Assembly: GCA_003139795.1 (NCBI GenBank)
Contig: PLGM01000356.1
Span: 1 to 56,018 of the forward strand
Direction: 5' to 3'
Length of the DNA: 56,018 bases
From: Acidobacteriaceae bacterium
GTDB taxonomy: Bacteria; Acidobacteriota; Terriglobia; Terriglobales; Acidobacteriaceae
Made by a program: the position numbers and the translations under genes. Positions 18,913-27,809 of this stretch are shown piece by piece. Below the pieces are notes generated by a model that was not told the origin of the DNA, made no database searches, and saw only the letters and a list, made by a program, of their open reading frames with translations. Position 1 is the first letter of the stretch, and each line of letters begins with the position of its first letter.

Positions 18913-20715
18913 TTACCGTGCGGTTGCCTTGGTGTGCGCCGGAGACACTGGCCGAATGCTCTCCGCGGGAACGATCCCGTGACCTTCCAGCAGTGAGTAG
19001 AATCGATCCGCGGCAAGATTACTTATGCCTTCGACGGCCCCCGACGGCCAGCGGATTTCCACGCTGTCAATCTTTGTAGCCGAGCCGAGCCCGAAATGCA
19101 CGCGCAGATCATTCTGTGACAGGTAGCTTCCTCCGCTGTGAATCTCGTCAGTCTGTGTCATACCTTTAGCGACGATCTTGATGCGGGCATTCAAGGCGAG
19201 GCGATTGCTCTTCGTTCCTGCCAGCTCGAAACTTACCCAATGGCGCCCCGGAATTCCCTGGTTCCTCAGGATCATTGGGCTGCCGTCGAGGTCGTTGATC
19301 ACGACATCCATATTGCCATCATTGAACAGGTCTGCTACAGCAAGCCCGCGTGAAACACGCTTTTCTTTGAGCGCAGCGCCGGCTTGATCGCTCGCATCGC
19401 AGAAAGTGCCATCCCCCTGGTTCAGACTGAGGAGCTTAGGCTGGCGATAACCTGGATCCGATGGCAACTTATCCATCTGCGGATAAACGTGCCCGGTCAC
19501 AGTAATCAGATCCAGCCATCCATCATTGTCCAGGTCCACAAATGCAGTTCCCCATTTGACCCACGGCAAGGCCGCGCTTGCCAAACCCGACGAAAACGAT
19601 TCTTCTGAGAAGTTCCAATCGCCGTCGTTGCGATATAGGTCATCGTTTTCATTTTCAAAATTCGTGACGGAGAGGGAAGGCCGTCCAGTGTGGTTATAGT
19701 CGCCTACGGCGATTCCCATCGACGCCTGCTCGGAGCCGTTGTTGCTGAGAGCGGTCCCAGACTCAAATCCGATCTCGTCGAATTTACCGTTCCCAAGATT
19801 CTTGTACAGGAATTTGGGAGTCGAGTCGTTAGTGATGTAGATATCAGGGCGGCCCGAGTTGTTGAAGTCGGCCCAGATAACACCAAGGCCGTAATAGCCG
19901 TGCGGATCGCTCACACCGGCGTTCTTCGAAACGTCTGTAAATGTTCCATCCCCATTGTTATGGAAAAGAGCATCACCTGCGCCCTTCAGTCCGCGTGGAC
20001 CGCATTGCACGTCGACTCCGCGGTATTTGCAATAGGGTGTGCTGCCGAATTGCGGCAGGTCATCGAGGTGGAAATCAACGTAGTTCGCCACCATCAGGTC
20101 AACAAATCCATCCCCGTCATAGTCCCCGAACGACGCCCCCGCAGACCACCGGCCATCGGCCACGCCCGCTTTGGCCGTTACATCCGTGAACGTGCCGTCG
20201 CCGTTGTTGCGATAAAGTATGTTGCCGCCCAGACAGGTAATGTAAAGATCGGGCCACCCGTCGTTATCGTAATCCCCAACTGCTCCGCCCATTGCCAGGC
20301 AGGCTTTTGTCAGTCCCGACTTCTGCGTCACATCGGTGAACGTTCCATCATGGTTATTGTGGTAGAGGGCTCCGAGGCTTGTTTTCCCTTCCAACGCCAT
20401 TTTGATGGTCGGCGCATTAGTGAAATATATGTCTGGCCAGCCATCTCGATCATAGTCAATTATGATTACGCCGCCGCTCATTGACTCAAAGATGTACCTC
20501 TTGTCTTCAGAAGAGGTGTGGGAAAAACCGATTCCCGACTTCGCAGTAATATCTTCCAGCTGTGGCACGAGTCGGTTTGTGCATTTTGGTGACCTGGCCC
20601 CCGGTGGAGGCGGCGGAGGTGTGGGATGTCCCATTCCTTGGCCATGGATCCGGTCGACTGTAAATATCAGTACGACGAAAAGCCCAGCGCTAATTCCCAA
20701 CGATGACCGGAACAT
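18913..20715 (-). CDS. Exported CRTAC1-like protein (FG-GAP/VCBS repeats plus ASPIC/UnbV domain)
   Basis: The 600-residue protein has a signal sequence and a short poly-proline stretch (HPTPPPPPPGARS). At least six FG-GAP/VCBS-type blades follow, each with a calcium-binding DxDxDG-like loop: DYDRDGWPDIYF, DYDNDGWPDLYI, DYDGDGFVDLMV, DFNNSGRPDIYI, DYNHTGRPSLSV and DLDNDGWLDLIT. The C-terminus from about residue 490 matches the ASPIC/UnbV module (LALNARIKIVAKG, GSYLSQNDLRVHFGLG, EIRWPSGAVEGI). The family forms seven-bladed propellers outside the cytoplasm; a specific function is unknown. It converges on the TPR gene. Confidence 0.9.
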   Translation of the reverse strand: MFRSSLGISAGLFVVLIFTVDRIHGQGMGHPTPPPPPPGARSPKCTNRLVPQLEDITAKSGIGFSHTSSEDKRYIFESMSGGVIIIDYDRDGWPDIYFTNAPTIKMALEGKTSLGALYHNNHDGTFTDVTQKSGLTKACLAMGGAVGDYDNDGWPDLYITCLGGNILYRNNGDGTFTDVTAKAGVADGRWSAGASFGDYDGDGFVDLMVANYVDFHLDDLPQFGSTPYCKYRGVDVQCGPRGLKGAGDALFHNNGDGTFTDVSKNAGVSDPHGYYGLGVIWADFNNSGRPDIYITNDSTPKFLYKNLGNGKFDEIGFESGTALSNNGSEQASMGIAVGDYNHTGRPSLSVTNFENENDDLYRNDGDWNFSEESFSSGLASAALPWVKWGTAFVDLDNDGWLDLITVTGHVYPQMDKLPSDPGYRQPKLLSLNQGDGTFCDASDQAGAALKEKRVSRGLAVADLFNDGNMDVVINDLDGSPMILRNQGIPGRHWVSFELAGTKSNRLALNARIKIVAKGMTQTDEIHSGGSYLSQNDLRVHFGLGSATKIDSVEIRWPSGAVEGISNLAADRFYSLLEGHGIVPAESIRPVSPAHTKATAR

Positions 20716-20933
20716 AACACATCCATTTTACTGGAATCATCCCGCGCTTCGGCTCTTCGGTTATGTCTATTTTGATCCCGATGGAAATGGAGAACATGCA
20801 AAGTTGTGGGGTGGCGTAAGCTGTTGGGATGAAGCTGCACCATTGATGGTTGCAGGAGCCGCGATTGAACCGATGTTATGTGCGTTCGGAGTTTGTGCTG
20901 TTGGTTAGTCTAATGGACGACGGAGCGCAACCT

Positions 20934-20950
20934 GGCGGCGAACCGCCGCC
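20934..20950. terminator. GC-rich hairpin between two minus-strand genes
   Basis: GGCGGCG and CGCCGCC pair around a three-base AAC loop, extended by a partly paired CCT/AGG flank (20931-20956). The hairpin lies 42 bases past the stop of the oxidoreductase gene but lacks a U-tract, so termination is only possible. Confidence 0.35.
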
Positions 20951-20991
20951 ACCAGGAGACATCGAGAGCACCCGGAGGGCTATCGCTTCGA

Positions 20992-22434
20992 TTAGACAGC
21001 GTGATCCCCGACTGGATGATCGACGATCTCTTCGTTTCGCGGATCCCAGTACAGCTTCCTGCCACTCCAATACGATTGTGCTGCCATGATGCAGACAAGC
21101 GAATGCGAGAATCCGTGGTCGACGGTGGCGTTTGGCTGCGTACGGGTTTGCATTGACTTCAGCCAGTTCACCAGATGGACCACGTCGTCATCGTCCGGGC
21201 CAAGAGAGTTGGGCGCCGGGGCTCCTGGCACATGGACAATCTCCTCGCCGTCGCTCTTGGGACCAATGATGGGGAGATGAGTGTAGACCGGTCCGCCGTC
21301 GAACGGATCGAATTCCTGCCTGCCGCCTTCGCGCGTCACTGAAAACAGCGACGCACCCTCGCCACCATAATTCTCGATGGTGCCTGTACGTCCATGGATC
21401 CGTGAAAAGCTCCGGTAGCTGTTTCCAAATATCGTCTTATAGGTGTAGAGAAAACCCTTCGGATACACGATGGCAGTGACACATGTATCGGGATTCTCCC
21501 GCCCATCTTTCCAGGTGAAGATTCCGCCGTTGGCAACTACGCTTTCTGGATAAGTCTCCCCAGTCCAGAGATGCACCAGATCGCAGCCGTGGCTGAGCCA
21601 CTGATCGAAAATTCCCGCCGAATAGTCCTTATAGAGCCTGAATTCCAGATACACATGAGGATCGAACGGACGATCGGGTTTCCCCAACAGCCAACGCTTC
21701 CAGTCCGTGTCTTCCTCTCGAAGTTGCGATGCCCGTCCATAGAGCCATTGTTTCCACTCCATGTCGATATCCATCAGCATCTCTTTGGAATAGCCCGTGT
21801 CCATGGGTGTGAATCTCCATCGCTCTTCATTCACATTCCATTCCTGCTCAATATGGACGATGTCGCCGATTCGACCCGAACGGATCAGATCTCTCACCGC
21901 CAGAGGATATGGTTGGCTGCGGTGCTGCGTGCCCATCTGCACAATCTGCTTGGATTGTTTGACGAGGTCGCGCGTCTCAATGGCCTCGGAAAGCACGTTG
22001 GCAAATGGCTTCTCTACATAGCAATCCTTTCCGGCCTTGACCACTTCCGCACACAGCTTGGCGTGTTGGAAATCGCCCGTAGCGATCATCACGCCGTCTA
22101 TATCCTTCAGCGCCAACATCTCTTCAGAGTACTTGAAGCTCTGGGGCTCCAGGTTGAATGCCCGCTTTACCTGGGCAGCCCGGTGCTCCCGCGCCAGGCT
22201 CCATAGATCGCAAACCGCAACCGTCTCTACAGGCATCTGCTTGGAGGCAAGTGCCACCATGTGCACATGTCCTTCGCTACGGTCGCCGCAGCCGAGTTGG
22301 CCCAGACGAATGCGATCATTTGCTCTCAGGATGCGCGCATAGGATTTGGCGCTCATTCCTGCTGCGAGCATTGCCCCTCCCGCCTGCTTCACAAATGTCC
22401 GGCGGTCGATTTCATTCTTTGCATTTTCAAGCAT
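20992..22434 (-). CDS. Tat-exported Gfo/Idh/MocA-family protein (possible GH109-like glycosidase)
   Basis: The 480-residue protein opens with a twin-arginine signal (DRRTFVKQAGGAMLAAGMSA). A Rossmann fold follows (IRLGQLGCGDRSEGH), with the family's EKP motif in CYVEKPFAN and the GTQHRSQPYPLAV stretch. A C-terminal beta-sheet domain contains DQWLSHGCDLVHLWTGE. Most relatives are NAD(P)-dependent sugar oxidoreductases. Exported Tat-type members include the GH109 alpha-N-acetylgalactosaminidases, which keep NAD tightly bound, so hydrolysis of alpha-GalNAc linkages is a real alternative here. It is upstream of CRTAC1 and downstream of nagB on the same strand. Oxidoreductase versus GH109 activity cannot be settled from the sequence. 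Confidence 0.75.
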   Translation of the reverse strand: MLENAKNEIDRRTFVKQAGGAMLAAGMSAKSYARILRANDRIRLGQLGCGDRSEGHVHMVALASKQMPVETVAVCDLWSLAREHRAAQVKRAFNLEPQSFKYSEEMLALKDIDGVMIATGDFQHAKLCAEVVKAGKDCYVEKPFANVLSEAIETRDLVKQSKQIVQMGTQHRSQPYPLAVRDLIRSGRIGDIVHIEQEWNVNEERWRFTPMDTGYSKEMLMDIDMEWKQWLYGRASQLREEDTDWKRWLLGKPDRPFDPHVYLEFRLYKDYSAGIFDQWLSHGCDLVHLWTGETYPESVVANGGIFTWKDGRENPDTCVTAIVYPKGFLYTYKTIFGNSYRSFSRIHGRTGTIENYGGEGASLFSVTREGGRQEFDPFDGGPVYTHLPIIGPKSDGEEIVHVPGAPAPNSLGPDDDDVVHLVNWLKSMQTRTQPNATVDHGFSHSLVCIMAAQSYWSGRKLYWDPRNEEIVDHPVGDHAV

Positions 22435-22925
22435 TGCAATCAGCTCCTGGGATGCGGCTTCTTGTTTTTGGCTCGAAGTTCAACGGGCAAGGAAGACCGC
22501 TCAATTCGATCACTGAGTTTCATGCACACGGACAAATCGCTACGCCCGCATGAGTGCGGAGGAGAGCTAAAGGATGATCGTCACGGCGGACTTGCCGGAA
22601 TGTATTCCAATCCACCTCATCCAAGTTAGCCGAATCGGTTCGACTTGATCCGGGGAACAGCACCTGCATGGCTATAGAACAGGAAAAAGCGACAGCGTCC
22701 GACGCGAGAACATCGCGTCGCGGTTCAGACCGAAGGACGAAAAGACATGAGCACATGAAAATATTCGAAAGCAAGAACAAATTTCGAATAGCGCCGGAAT
22801 CCCTTTCGCTCCCCGGCCGAACGGGCTGTCAGCCCCAGCCGCCAATAGCCAGAACCCAAAATCGCTGCTCTCTCTGAGTATGAGAATCCTCGGTCTCTGC
22901 CAATGAGAGCTCGCCGAATATATTC
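22435..22925. other. Intergenic region with one short hairpin
   Basis: No credible gene is seen between the oxidoreductase and the nagB-like gene. A small hairpin GGGCT-GTC-AGCCC lies at 22823-22835, about 90 bases after the nagB stop. It lacks a clear U-tract. Confidence 0.4.
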
Positions 22926-23726
22926 TCACCGGGACAGCAGTACTCCATCTAATTCCTTTGCCGACTCCGAGTCCAAATAGATAGTTGTATTTGGATGAGT
23001 GCGGAGGATGGTGGCGGGACATCTTGTTGAAATAGGCTCCTCGAAAGCGCGTCGCACAATTCTCGCTTTACGTTTGCCCGGTACGGAAACGATCAGCATT
23101 GGAACGCGAAACAGGGCGGGGATAGTAAGCGTAATAGCACGTTCAGGGACCTGATCAACGCTATCGAACCAGCCCTCAGCCATTTGCTGCTGGCGGCATA
23201 CGGCGTCCAGTTGCACTATCTTCGCATCCAGAGGATCTGTGAAGTCTGCTACAGGAGGATCGTTGAAAGCCAGGTGGCCATTTTCTCCTATACCCAGGAA
23301 GCAAAGTTGTGGGCTGGCGGAGCGAAGTTTGCTTGCATAATCTCTGCTCGTCTTCTCAGGATCCGTCGCACTTCCGTCGATCTCAAAAAACTCTTTCATG
23401 CTCACCTTGCCCGACAGTCTCTCGCGCAGATAGCGGCGGAAAGAGGCCGGATGGTCCGCAGCTATACCGACGTATTCATCCATATGAAAGCCGCGCACTT
23501 GGCCCCAGGGCAGCTGTGGAATGCGCGTAAGCTCGTTGAGAGTCTCAAACTGCGAGGCCCCCGTGGCAAAAATCACTCCTACTGAATCATGAGCCTGCGC
23601 TAACTCGATCAGTGCTTTGCCCGCGGCTCGCGCAGCGGCCGCACCGGCTGCTTGACTGCTAGGATGAACTTCAACCTTCATGGTTCCGACGTGGTAGTAC
23701 TTCGCTTGCGCACTTGTGTCAGTCAA
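22926..23726 (-). CDS. NagB/AgaI-family amino-sugar-6-phosphate deaminase/isomerase
   Basis: I start this gene at TTG 23726, which has AAGGAG (23733-23738) six bases upstream; an in-frame ATG at 23756 lacks such a site. The 266-residue product has the NagB fold: FATGASQFETLNEL, GFHMDEYVG, LGIGENGHLAFNDPP and the late KARIVRRAFEEPIST segment. NagB enzymes convert glucosamine-6-phosphate to fructose-6-phosphate and ammonia; AgaI-type relatives were linked to galactosamine-6-phosphate. The catalytic loop reads GENGH...FND instead of the GNDGH...FNE of E. coli NagB, so this is a divergent subgroup. It follows the deleted agaS by 80 bp and shares its promoter, which points to galactosamine use. 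Confidence 0.85.
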   Translation of the reverse strand: MTDTSAQAKYYHVGTMKVEVHPSSQAAGAAAARAAGKALIELAQAHDSVGVIFATGASQFETLNELTRIPQLPWGQVRGFHMDEYVGIAADHPASFRRYLRERLSGKVSMKEFFEIDGSATDPEKTSRDYASKLRSASPQLCFLGIGENGHLAFNDPPVADFTDPLDAKIVQLDAVCRQQQMAEGWFDSVDQVPERAITLTIPALFRVPMLIVSVPGKRKARIVRRAFEEPISTRCPATILRTHPNTTIYLDSESAKELDGVLLSR

Positions 23727-23734
23727 TTTTGACT
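23721..23734. promoter_or_regulatory. Perfect palindrome over the nagB start and Shine-Dalgarno edge
   Basis: AGTCAATTTTGACT has perfect 6-bp arms and a 2-bp centre. It overlaps the TTG start codon and the edge of the AAGGAG site. In RNA the arms could pair only weakly because the loop is too small, so a protein operator is more likely than a hairpin, if it matters at all. Confidence 0.3.
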
Positions 23735-23806
23735 CCTTGTTGTTCGGCTCACCCATTCACACACCCAGTCGAAGGCTGGAGACCCTAAGAAACGATTGTC
23801 AGCTGA

Positions 23807-24076
23807 TCATCCGGATGCCGGCACGCTTCTACCGCTGTGAAGCGCCTCTACAAAGGAACTGTCCCGATGGATAGTGACGCCCGGAACCACCCGATTTGTG
23901 ACACCGTCCCGGCCGGGGTTATCGGGATTCAATCCGATGCGCAAACTCAAGTGATAACCGGGCAACTGCGGCCCCATGATCTCGTAGGGTGTGCGTAGAG
24001 CATCGTTTGCCTGAGGAGCCACGGCGGGAATGGCGCTGTCGAATAAACCCGCAGACACGCACGGAAGTTGCGACAT
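23807..24076 (-). pseudogene. Internally deleted agaS (SIS sugar isomerase), 89 codons left
   Basis: This short frame starts with ATG at 24076, with GGAG (24083-24086) six bases upstream. After about ten residues it matches the C-terminal end of the intact AgaS-like protein encoded at 52218-53342: GLFDSAIPAVAPQANDALRT versus GLFDEVIPAVAPRANDALRT, then PYEI-GPQL-GYHLSLRIGLNPDNP in both. About 285 codons holding both SIS domains are missing. Promoter-to-start distance is about the same as in the intact copy, so the 5' end is preserved and the middle was lost. The product cannot be an enzyme. nagB follows 80 bp downstream and may have taken over the deamination step. Confidence 0.8.
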
Positions 24077-24185
24077 GTAAGACTCCGTTCATCGGTGGGG
24101 GCAATTTCAAGAGAGCATGGGCTTCAAGAGAACATCGACGAAATGTATTCTTCCACAAATGTGCCAGATTCCGACGCCGTATGTA

Positions 24186-24225
24186 AGAATATATGCGCAT
24201 TACAAAACCGTCAAGTCTTTCACTT
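24186..24225 (-). promoter_or_regulatory. Promoter/operator C, driving the deleted agaS-nagB unit
   Basis: Read on the minus strand, AAGTGAAAGACTTGACG (24225 to 24209) contains a -35 TTGACG. After exactly 17 bases comes -10 TATTCT (24191 to 24186). The same string with one change (AAGTGAAAGTCTTGACG) forms the upstream half of the intact agaS promoter near 52080, in the same register to the -10. Transcription would start near 24180, about 104 bases before the ATG. The shared string upstream of and over the -35 is the likely regulator target. Confidence 0.65.
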
Positions 24226-24232
24226 TTGTTCT

Positions 24233-24261
24233 TTGAGGTTTCTCTTATTAGCGTTTATTCT
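24233..24261 (+). promoter_or_regulatory. Possible weak promoter toward the DUF4832 gene
   Basis: TTGAGG (24233-24238) and TATTCT (24256-24261) are 17 bases apart on the plus strand. They lie immediately beside the shared element C, so one operator could serve both directions. The match is only moderate and the leader to 24450 would be long. Confidence 0.3.
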
Positions 24262-24449
24262 GAGGGTGAAATGCCAGGAATGCTATGACCTATGAAGCAA
24301 CACCTCCGCAGGGGCGGTGGCGTATCTCAGGTATCGAACTGCCCGACAGCATTCTTCACAAGGTTTACAACCGGAACGCAGCCCGGCTTATGAACATCAC
24401 AATGTTGGCGATCGCGCGTGCGGCGGGACGCTTCGAATAGGAGAGAATC

Positions 24450-25886
24450 TTGACCAAATTCAGGGGTACAACAAGCAGATGGACTGCCATGAGATACAAA
24501 CCTCTCGCATGCGCTCTAGTTATGAGCGCGGCTGCTCTGAGCGGCTATGCCCAGAAAGAGACGGTCGTCATTCGGCCGGTTGAAACACAGGATGTTCTCG
24601 TCAATCCTGGCATGGGAATTACCACATTTCAGCGCTTCAATGGACAGGAACTGAACCCTCCGTATACGTGGTCGGAACGCGGACCGGTAGAGAAACTGCA
24701 CGATGCAAACCCAAAGCCGGGTTTCCCGGACACTTCGATTGCCTATTTGCGGTGGTACTGGAGCACCCTTGAGCCGGAGCACGGGAAGTTCCGGTGGGAC
24801 ATCATCGACATGGCCATATCCGAGGCTCAGAAGCACAGGCAGAAACTGGCAATTCGGCTCATGCCCTACTCCGACCGCGATCCGCTGCCTGACTGGTACC
24901 GCAGTTCGGGAGCACGGCGGGCGAACGCGTCTACGGACAAGGACGGAGCAATCTGGCAGCCTGATTTCAGCGATCCACTGTATCTGAAGTACTGGGGTGA
25001 GCTGGTTGCGGCAGTGGGTGAGCGTTATGACGGCAATCCCATCCTCGCCAGCGTCGACATCTCCTCCGTCGGTTATTGGGGCGAGGGGTGGAGCGACTAT
25101 ATGCCGGCATTCCAGTTTCAAAAGCCGCTCATCGATCTATGGCTGCAGGCGTTTCCGCATACAACGCTGCTGATGAACTTCGACGAGCCGGAGGCACTGG
25201 CGTACGGCACACAGCACGGAGCCGGATGGCGGCTGGACTGCCTGGGCGATATGAAGACGCCCGATTCGGAGATGCTGGACCAGTACCCGGAAGAAGTCGC
25301 GCGTACCGGAATTCAGGATGTTTGGAAGCAGCGTCCCGTATCGCTGGAGACCTGTGGCACGCCTGCAACCTGGCTGCGCGATGGCTACGACGTAAATTAC
25401 ATTCTCGGCCAGGCTCTGCGCTGGCACGTCACTTCCGTCAACGTGAAGTCTTCACCGATCCCCCCACAATGGCTTGCGCAGTTTGCGGATTTTGAGAAGC
25501 GAATGGGCTATCGTTTCATCCTGCGCCGCCTCGAGTATCCCACGCATGTCTCTGCGGGCTCCATGATGTCTGTACACATGTGGTGGTTTAATGCCGGAGT
25601 TGCGCCAATTTACAAGGAATTTGGCCTGGCGGTGCAACTGCGGTCTCAGGAAGATCAAACTGTTATCCGGGTGCCAGCAGATGTGACCAAGTGGCTTCCT
25701 GGCGATTCCGTCGTAGATGAATCGCTGTATATCCCCGGAAATCTCACAGCAGGAAAGTATCGCGTGCGCATCGGCCTGCTCGACCCGGGAACTGGAGAAC
25801 CGGTCATACGGCTACCGATCCAGGGGCGACAGACTGACGGATGGTACGACCTGGGATCCATCGAGGTTGAGAAAACCATGTATTAG
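24450..25886 (+). CDS. Exported DUF4832-type, beta-galactosidase-like TIM-barrel protein
   Basis: The start is TTG 24450, with AGGAGA at 24439-24444; an in-frame ATG at 24489 lacks a good site. The 478-residue product has a signal peptide ending near LSGYAQ. A glycosidase-like barrel follows (LVNPGMGITTFQRF, YLRWYWSTLEPEHGKFRWDIID, IAIRLMPYSDR-like strand, DISSVGYWGEGWSDY). From about residue 300 there is a DUF4832-like beta domain (SMMSVHMWWFNAGVAPIYKEF, GKYRVRIGLLDPGTGEP). Glu in WGEGWSD and in LMNFDEPEAL are candidate catalytic acids by analogy with clan GH-A. No activity is established. It is transcribed away from the deleted agaS, next to element C. Confidence 0.65.
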   Translation: MTKFRGTTSRWTAMRYKPLACALVMSAAALSGYAQKETVVIRPVETQDVLVNPGMGITTFQRFNGQELNPPYTWSERGPVEKLHDANPKPGFPDTSIAYLRWYWSTLEPEHGKFRWDIIDMAISEAQKHRQKLAIRLMPYSDRDPLPDWYRSSGARRANASTDKDGAIWQPDFSDPLYLKYWGELVAAVGERYDGNPILASVDISSVGYWGEGWSDYMPAFQFQKPLIDLWLQAFPHTTLLMNFDEPEALAYGTQHGAGWRLDCLGDMKTPDSEMLDQYPEEVARTGIQDVWKQRPVSLETCGTPATWLRDGYDVNYILGQALRWHVTSVNVKSSPIPPQWLAQFADFEKRMGYRFILRRLEYPTHVSAGSMMSVHMWWFNAGVAPIYKEFGLAVQLRSQEDQTVIRVPADVTKWLPGDSVVDESLYIPGNLTAGKYRVRIGLLDPGTGEPVIRLPIQGRQTDGWYDLGSIEVEKTMY

Positions 25887-26170
25887 TCCGAGGATCCGAG
25901 CGCGACCGGGAGGCACCGGATATTTTCGCCAAATCGAAGTTGCCAGTACCCGATCTTGAGGAAAGGTGGCCACGAATGCCTCTGTGCTTTTGCGACTTTG
26001 ACTTACAGCATTGGACGGCCCCTGCATCCCGGGCCGTGTCTCCCAGCGCATGTTCGCGCCATGCTTCATCTTTGCTTGTCTTCTGCCTGGCGCACTTCTG
26101 TTCCGGGCCAGTGCTAAAGCGGCGATCTCGAACCGAAACGCACGGAGCGATCGCGCTATTCTGACGCATG

Positions 26171-26202
26171 TTGTATATTGCCATAGCCCGGCGTACTATG
26201 GC
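26171..26202 (+). promoter_or_regulatory. Promoter with overlapping palindrome before the first deoR-type gene
   Basis: TTGTAT (26171-26176) and TACTAT (26194-26199) form a 17-bp-spaced promoter. A perfect 7-bp inverted repeat, GCCATAG (26180-26186) and CTATGGC (26196-26202), sits on the spacer and -10, as an autoregulatory operator would. The remainder of 25887-26258 shows no gene. Confidence 0.45.
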
Positions 26203-26258
26203 CTGTTATGGCTCCGCCGCGCATCATTGCATAGTAAGTGAGGATAACGAGGTTGAGA

Positions 26259-27116
26259 ATGGCGAAAGGTAGCTCGAAATTGCACGTATCCGAAGGGACA
26301 ATTCTCCACGAACCTGTTATGGCCGCTTCCGCGGCAGAGCCGCCGCTAGACGGAATGATGGCCGAGGAGAGGCGGACGCAAATTCTGAAGATCGTGCGCA
26401 GCGCAGGTCGTGTGAGAGTCAACGAACTCGCCGGCCGGTTTAGCACGTCGGCAGTCACCATCCGCAACGATCTGAATGAATTGCATCAGCGCGGCCTGGT
26501 GCTGCGTTCGCATGGGGGTGCGGTTCTCCCGGACACCATCCTGCGCGAATCGCCTGTCCACGAGCGTCTGAAGGCGCAATCCGACGAAAAGCGGCGCATC
26601 GGCGCCATGGCGGCCACGCTCATCCACAATGGCGAGACAATCATCCTGGATTCAGGCACAACCACGCTTGAAATCGCCCGCCAGATCAAGAAAAAGCAGG
26701 GACTGCAGATCATCACAAACGGGATCAACATCGCCGCCGAACTGCTGGATGCGCGAGACTCGCAGGTTTTCATCGTCGGAGGCACCGTGCGTGGAGAATC
26801 GGCGTCGATCAGCGGGCATTTCGCTGAAGAAATGTTCGATCAATTCTCCGCCGATAAGTTGTTCCTCAGCGGAGCCGGATGCGATCTGGACTTCGGCGTC
26901 AGCGGGGCGAACCTGGAAGAAACGATGGTGAACAGGGCCATGATTCGGATCGCGCGCGAAATCATACTGGTCGCCGACGCCAGCAAGTTTTCCAAACGCA
27001 GCATGTTGCGCATTGCTCCCCTTGCAGAGATCGACACCGTCATCAGCGACGCCGGTCTCGACGAAGATATCCAGGCAAAGCTGCGCGCTCTGGGCTGCAA
27101 TCTGATTCTGGTATAG
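26259..27116 (+). CDS. DeoR/GlpR-family transcriptional regulator
   Basis: The ATG at 26259 is preferred over an upstream GTG because a purine-rich GAGG lies just before it. The 285-residue protein has an unusual ~32-residue N-terminal extension. A DeoR-type winged helix follows (about residues 36-90: RRTQILKIVRSAGRVRVNELAGRF, STSAVTIRNDLNELHQRGL, RSHGGAV). The DeoRC sugar-phosphate sensor domain (GETIILDSGTTTLEIARQI, VADASKFSKRS, VISDAGL) completes the protein. Such regulators usually repress sugar-use genes until a sugar phosphate binds. It lies between the galactosamine genes and the first GH36 gene. A palindrome over its own promoter suggests autoregulation. Confidence 0.88.
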   Translation: MAKGSSKLHVSEGTILHEPVMAASAAEPPLDGMMAEERRTQILKIVRSAGRVRVNELAGRFSTSAVTIRNDLNELHQRGLVLRSHGGAVLPDTILRESPVHERLKAQSDEKRRIGAMAATLIHNGETIILDSGTTTLEIARQIKKKQGLQIITNGINIAAELLDARDSQVFIVGGTVRGESASISGHFAEEMFDQFSADKLFLSGAGCDLDFGVSGANLEETMVNRAMIRIAREIILVADASKFSKRSMLRIAPLAEIDTVISDAGLDEDIQAKLRALGCNLILV

Positions 27117-27809
27117 CAGCAGCTGCCGGGCTGAGCAGCATTCCGCGCAGTTCCCCGGCGTTCTATCTATGCGAATTGGGGCCTTCCTGCGGTCGATGTT
27201 CGCACTCGTCCGCGGGGATCTCGAAGATGACCAGTTCCGCGCGGAAATGGCGCGCGCCAATCGCTCCGTAAGCTATGCCGGCAGCTCTCCATAAAGCGCC
27301 CAGCGGCAGAACCGGGCGGCTGAGCCGGATCTAAATGAAGCCGCATGGCAGAGAACCCCAGACAGGCGCAGCCAAGCCGCTCTGGAAAATGCCGTCCATT
27401 TGCTCACCTTGATCGCGGTCGTTTCGGCAAGCCTTCCCGTGCTCCACCCGCTGGACAACCACCTCTTGCAACCTCGCATCAAGCCCTGCCGGAATCCCTC
27501 CTCAAATCCGTTCCCTCCGATCCTTCGGCGATCGAATCGGTCGAGATGGAATTTGTTGTCTTTTTTTCTTTCTTGTTTGCTTTGTATCGCTGGACGCGAT
27601 ATCCTTGGCCGGCGCAATCCCAGGCAAATCGCGCGCCGTTGCGAAGATCCATGTAGACAATCAGCTCGGAAACTGCCCTGTTTCCGAAAGGGACGCCAAC
27701 CAGACGCGACCCGGTGGGGGACTTGTATTGCTATCGATCAAATTCGTTCACCTGCGTGCCAGAATGCAAAAGGGCCTGCAATACCTATCCATGGTGAGGG
27801 GGGACGCAA
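27117..27809. other. Long intergenic region before the first GH36 gene
   Basis: Several short open frames overlap here, but none has recognisable protein features. A pyrimidine-rich tract with repeated TTTCTTT-like strings lies at about 27556-27590 and could be a regulator site, because DeoR-type operators are often T-rich repeats. A strong ribosome binding site (GAGGGGGGA, 27796-27804) ends the region. Confidence 0.4.
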
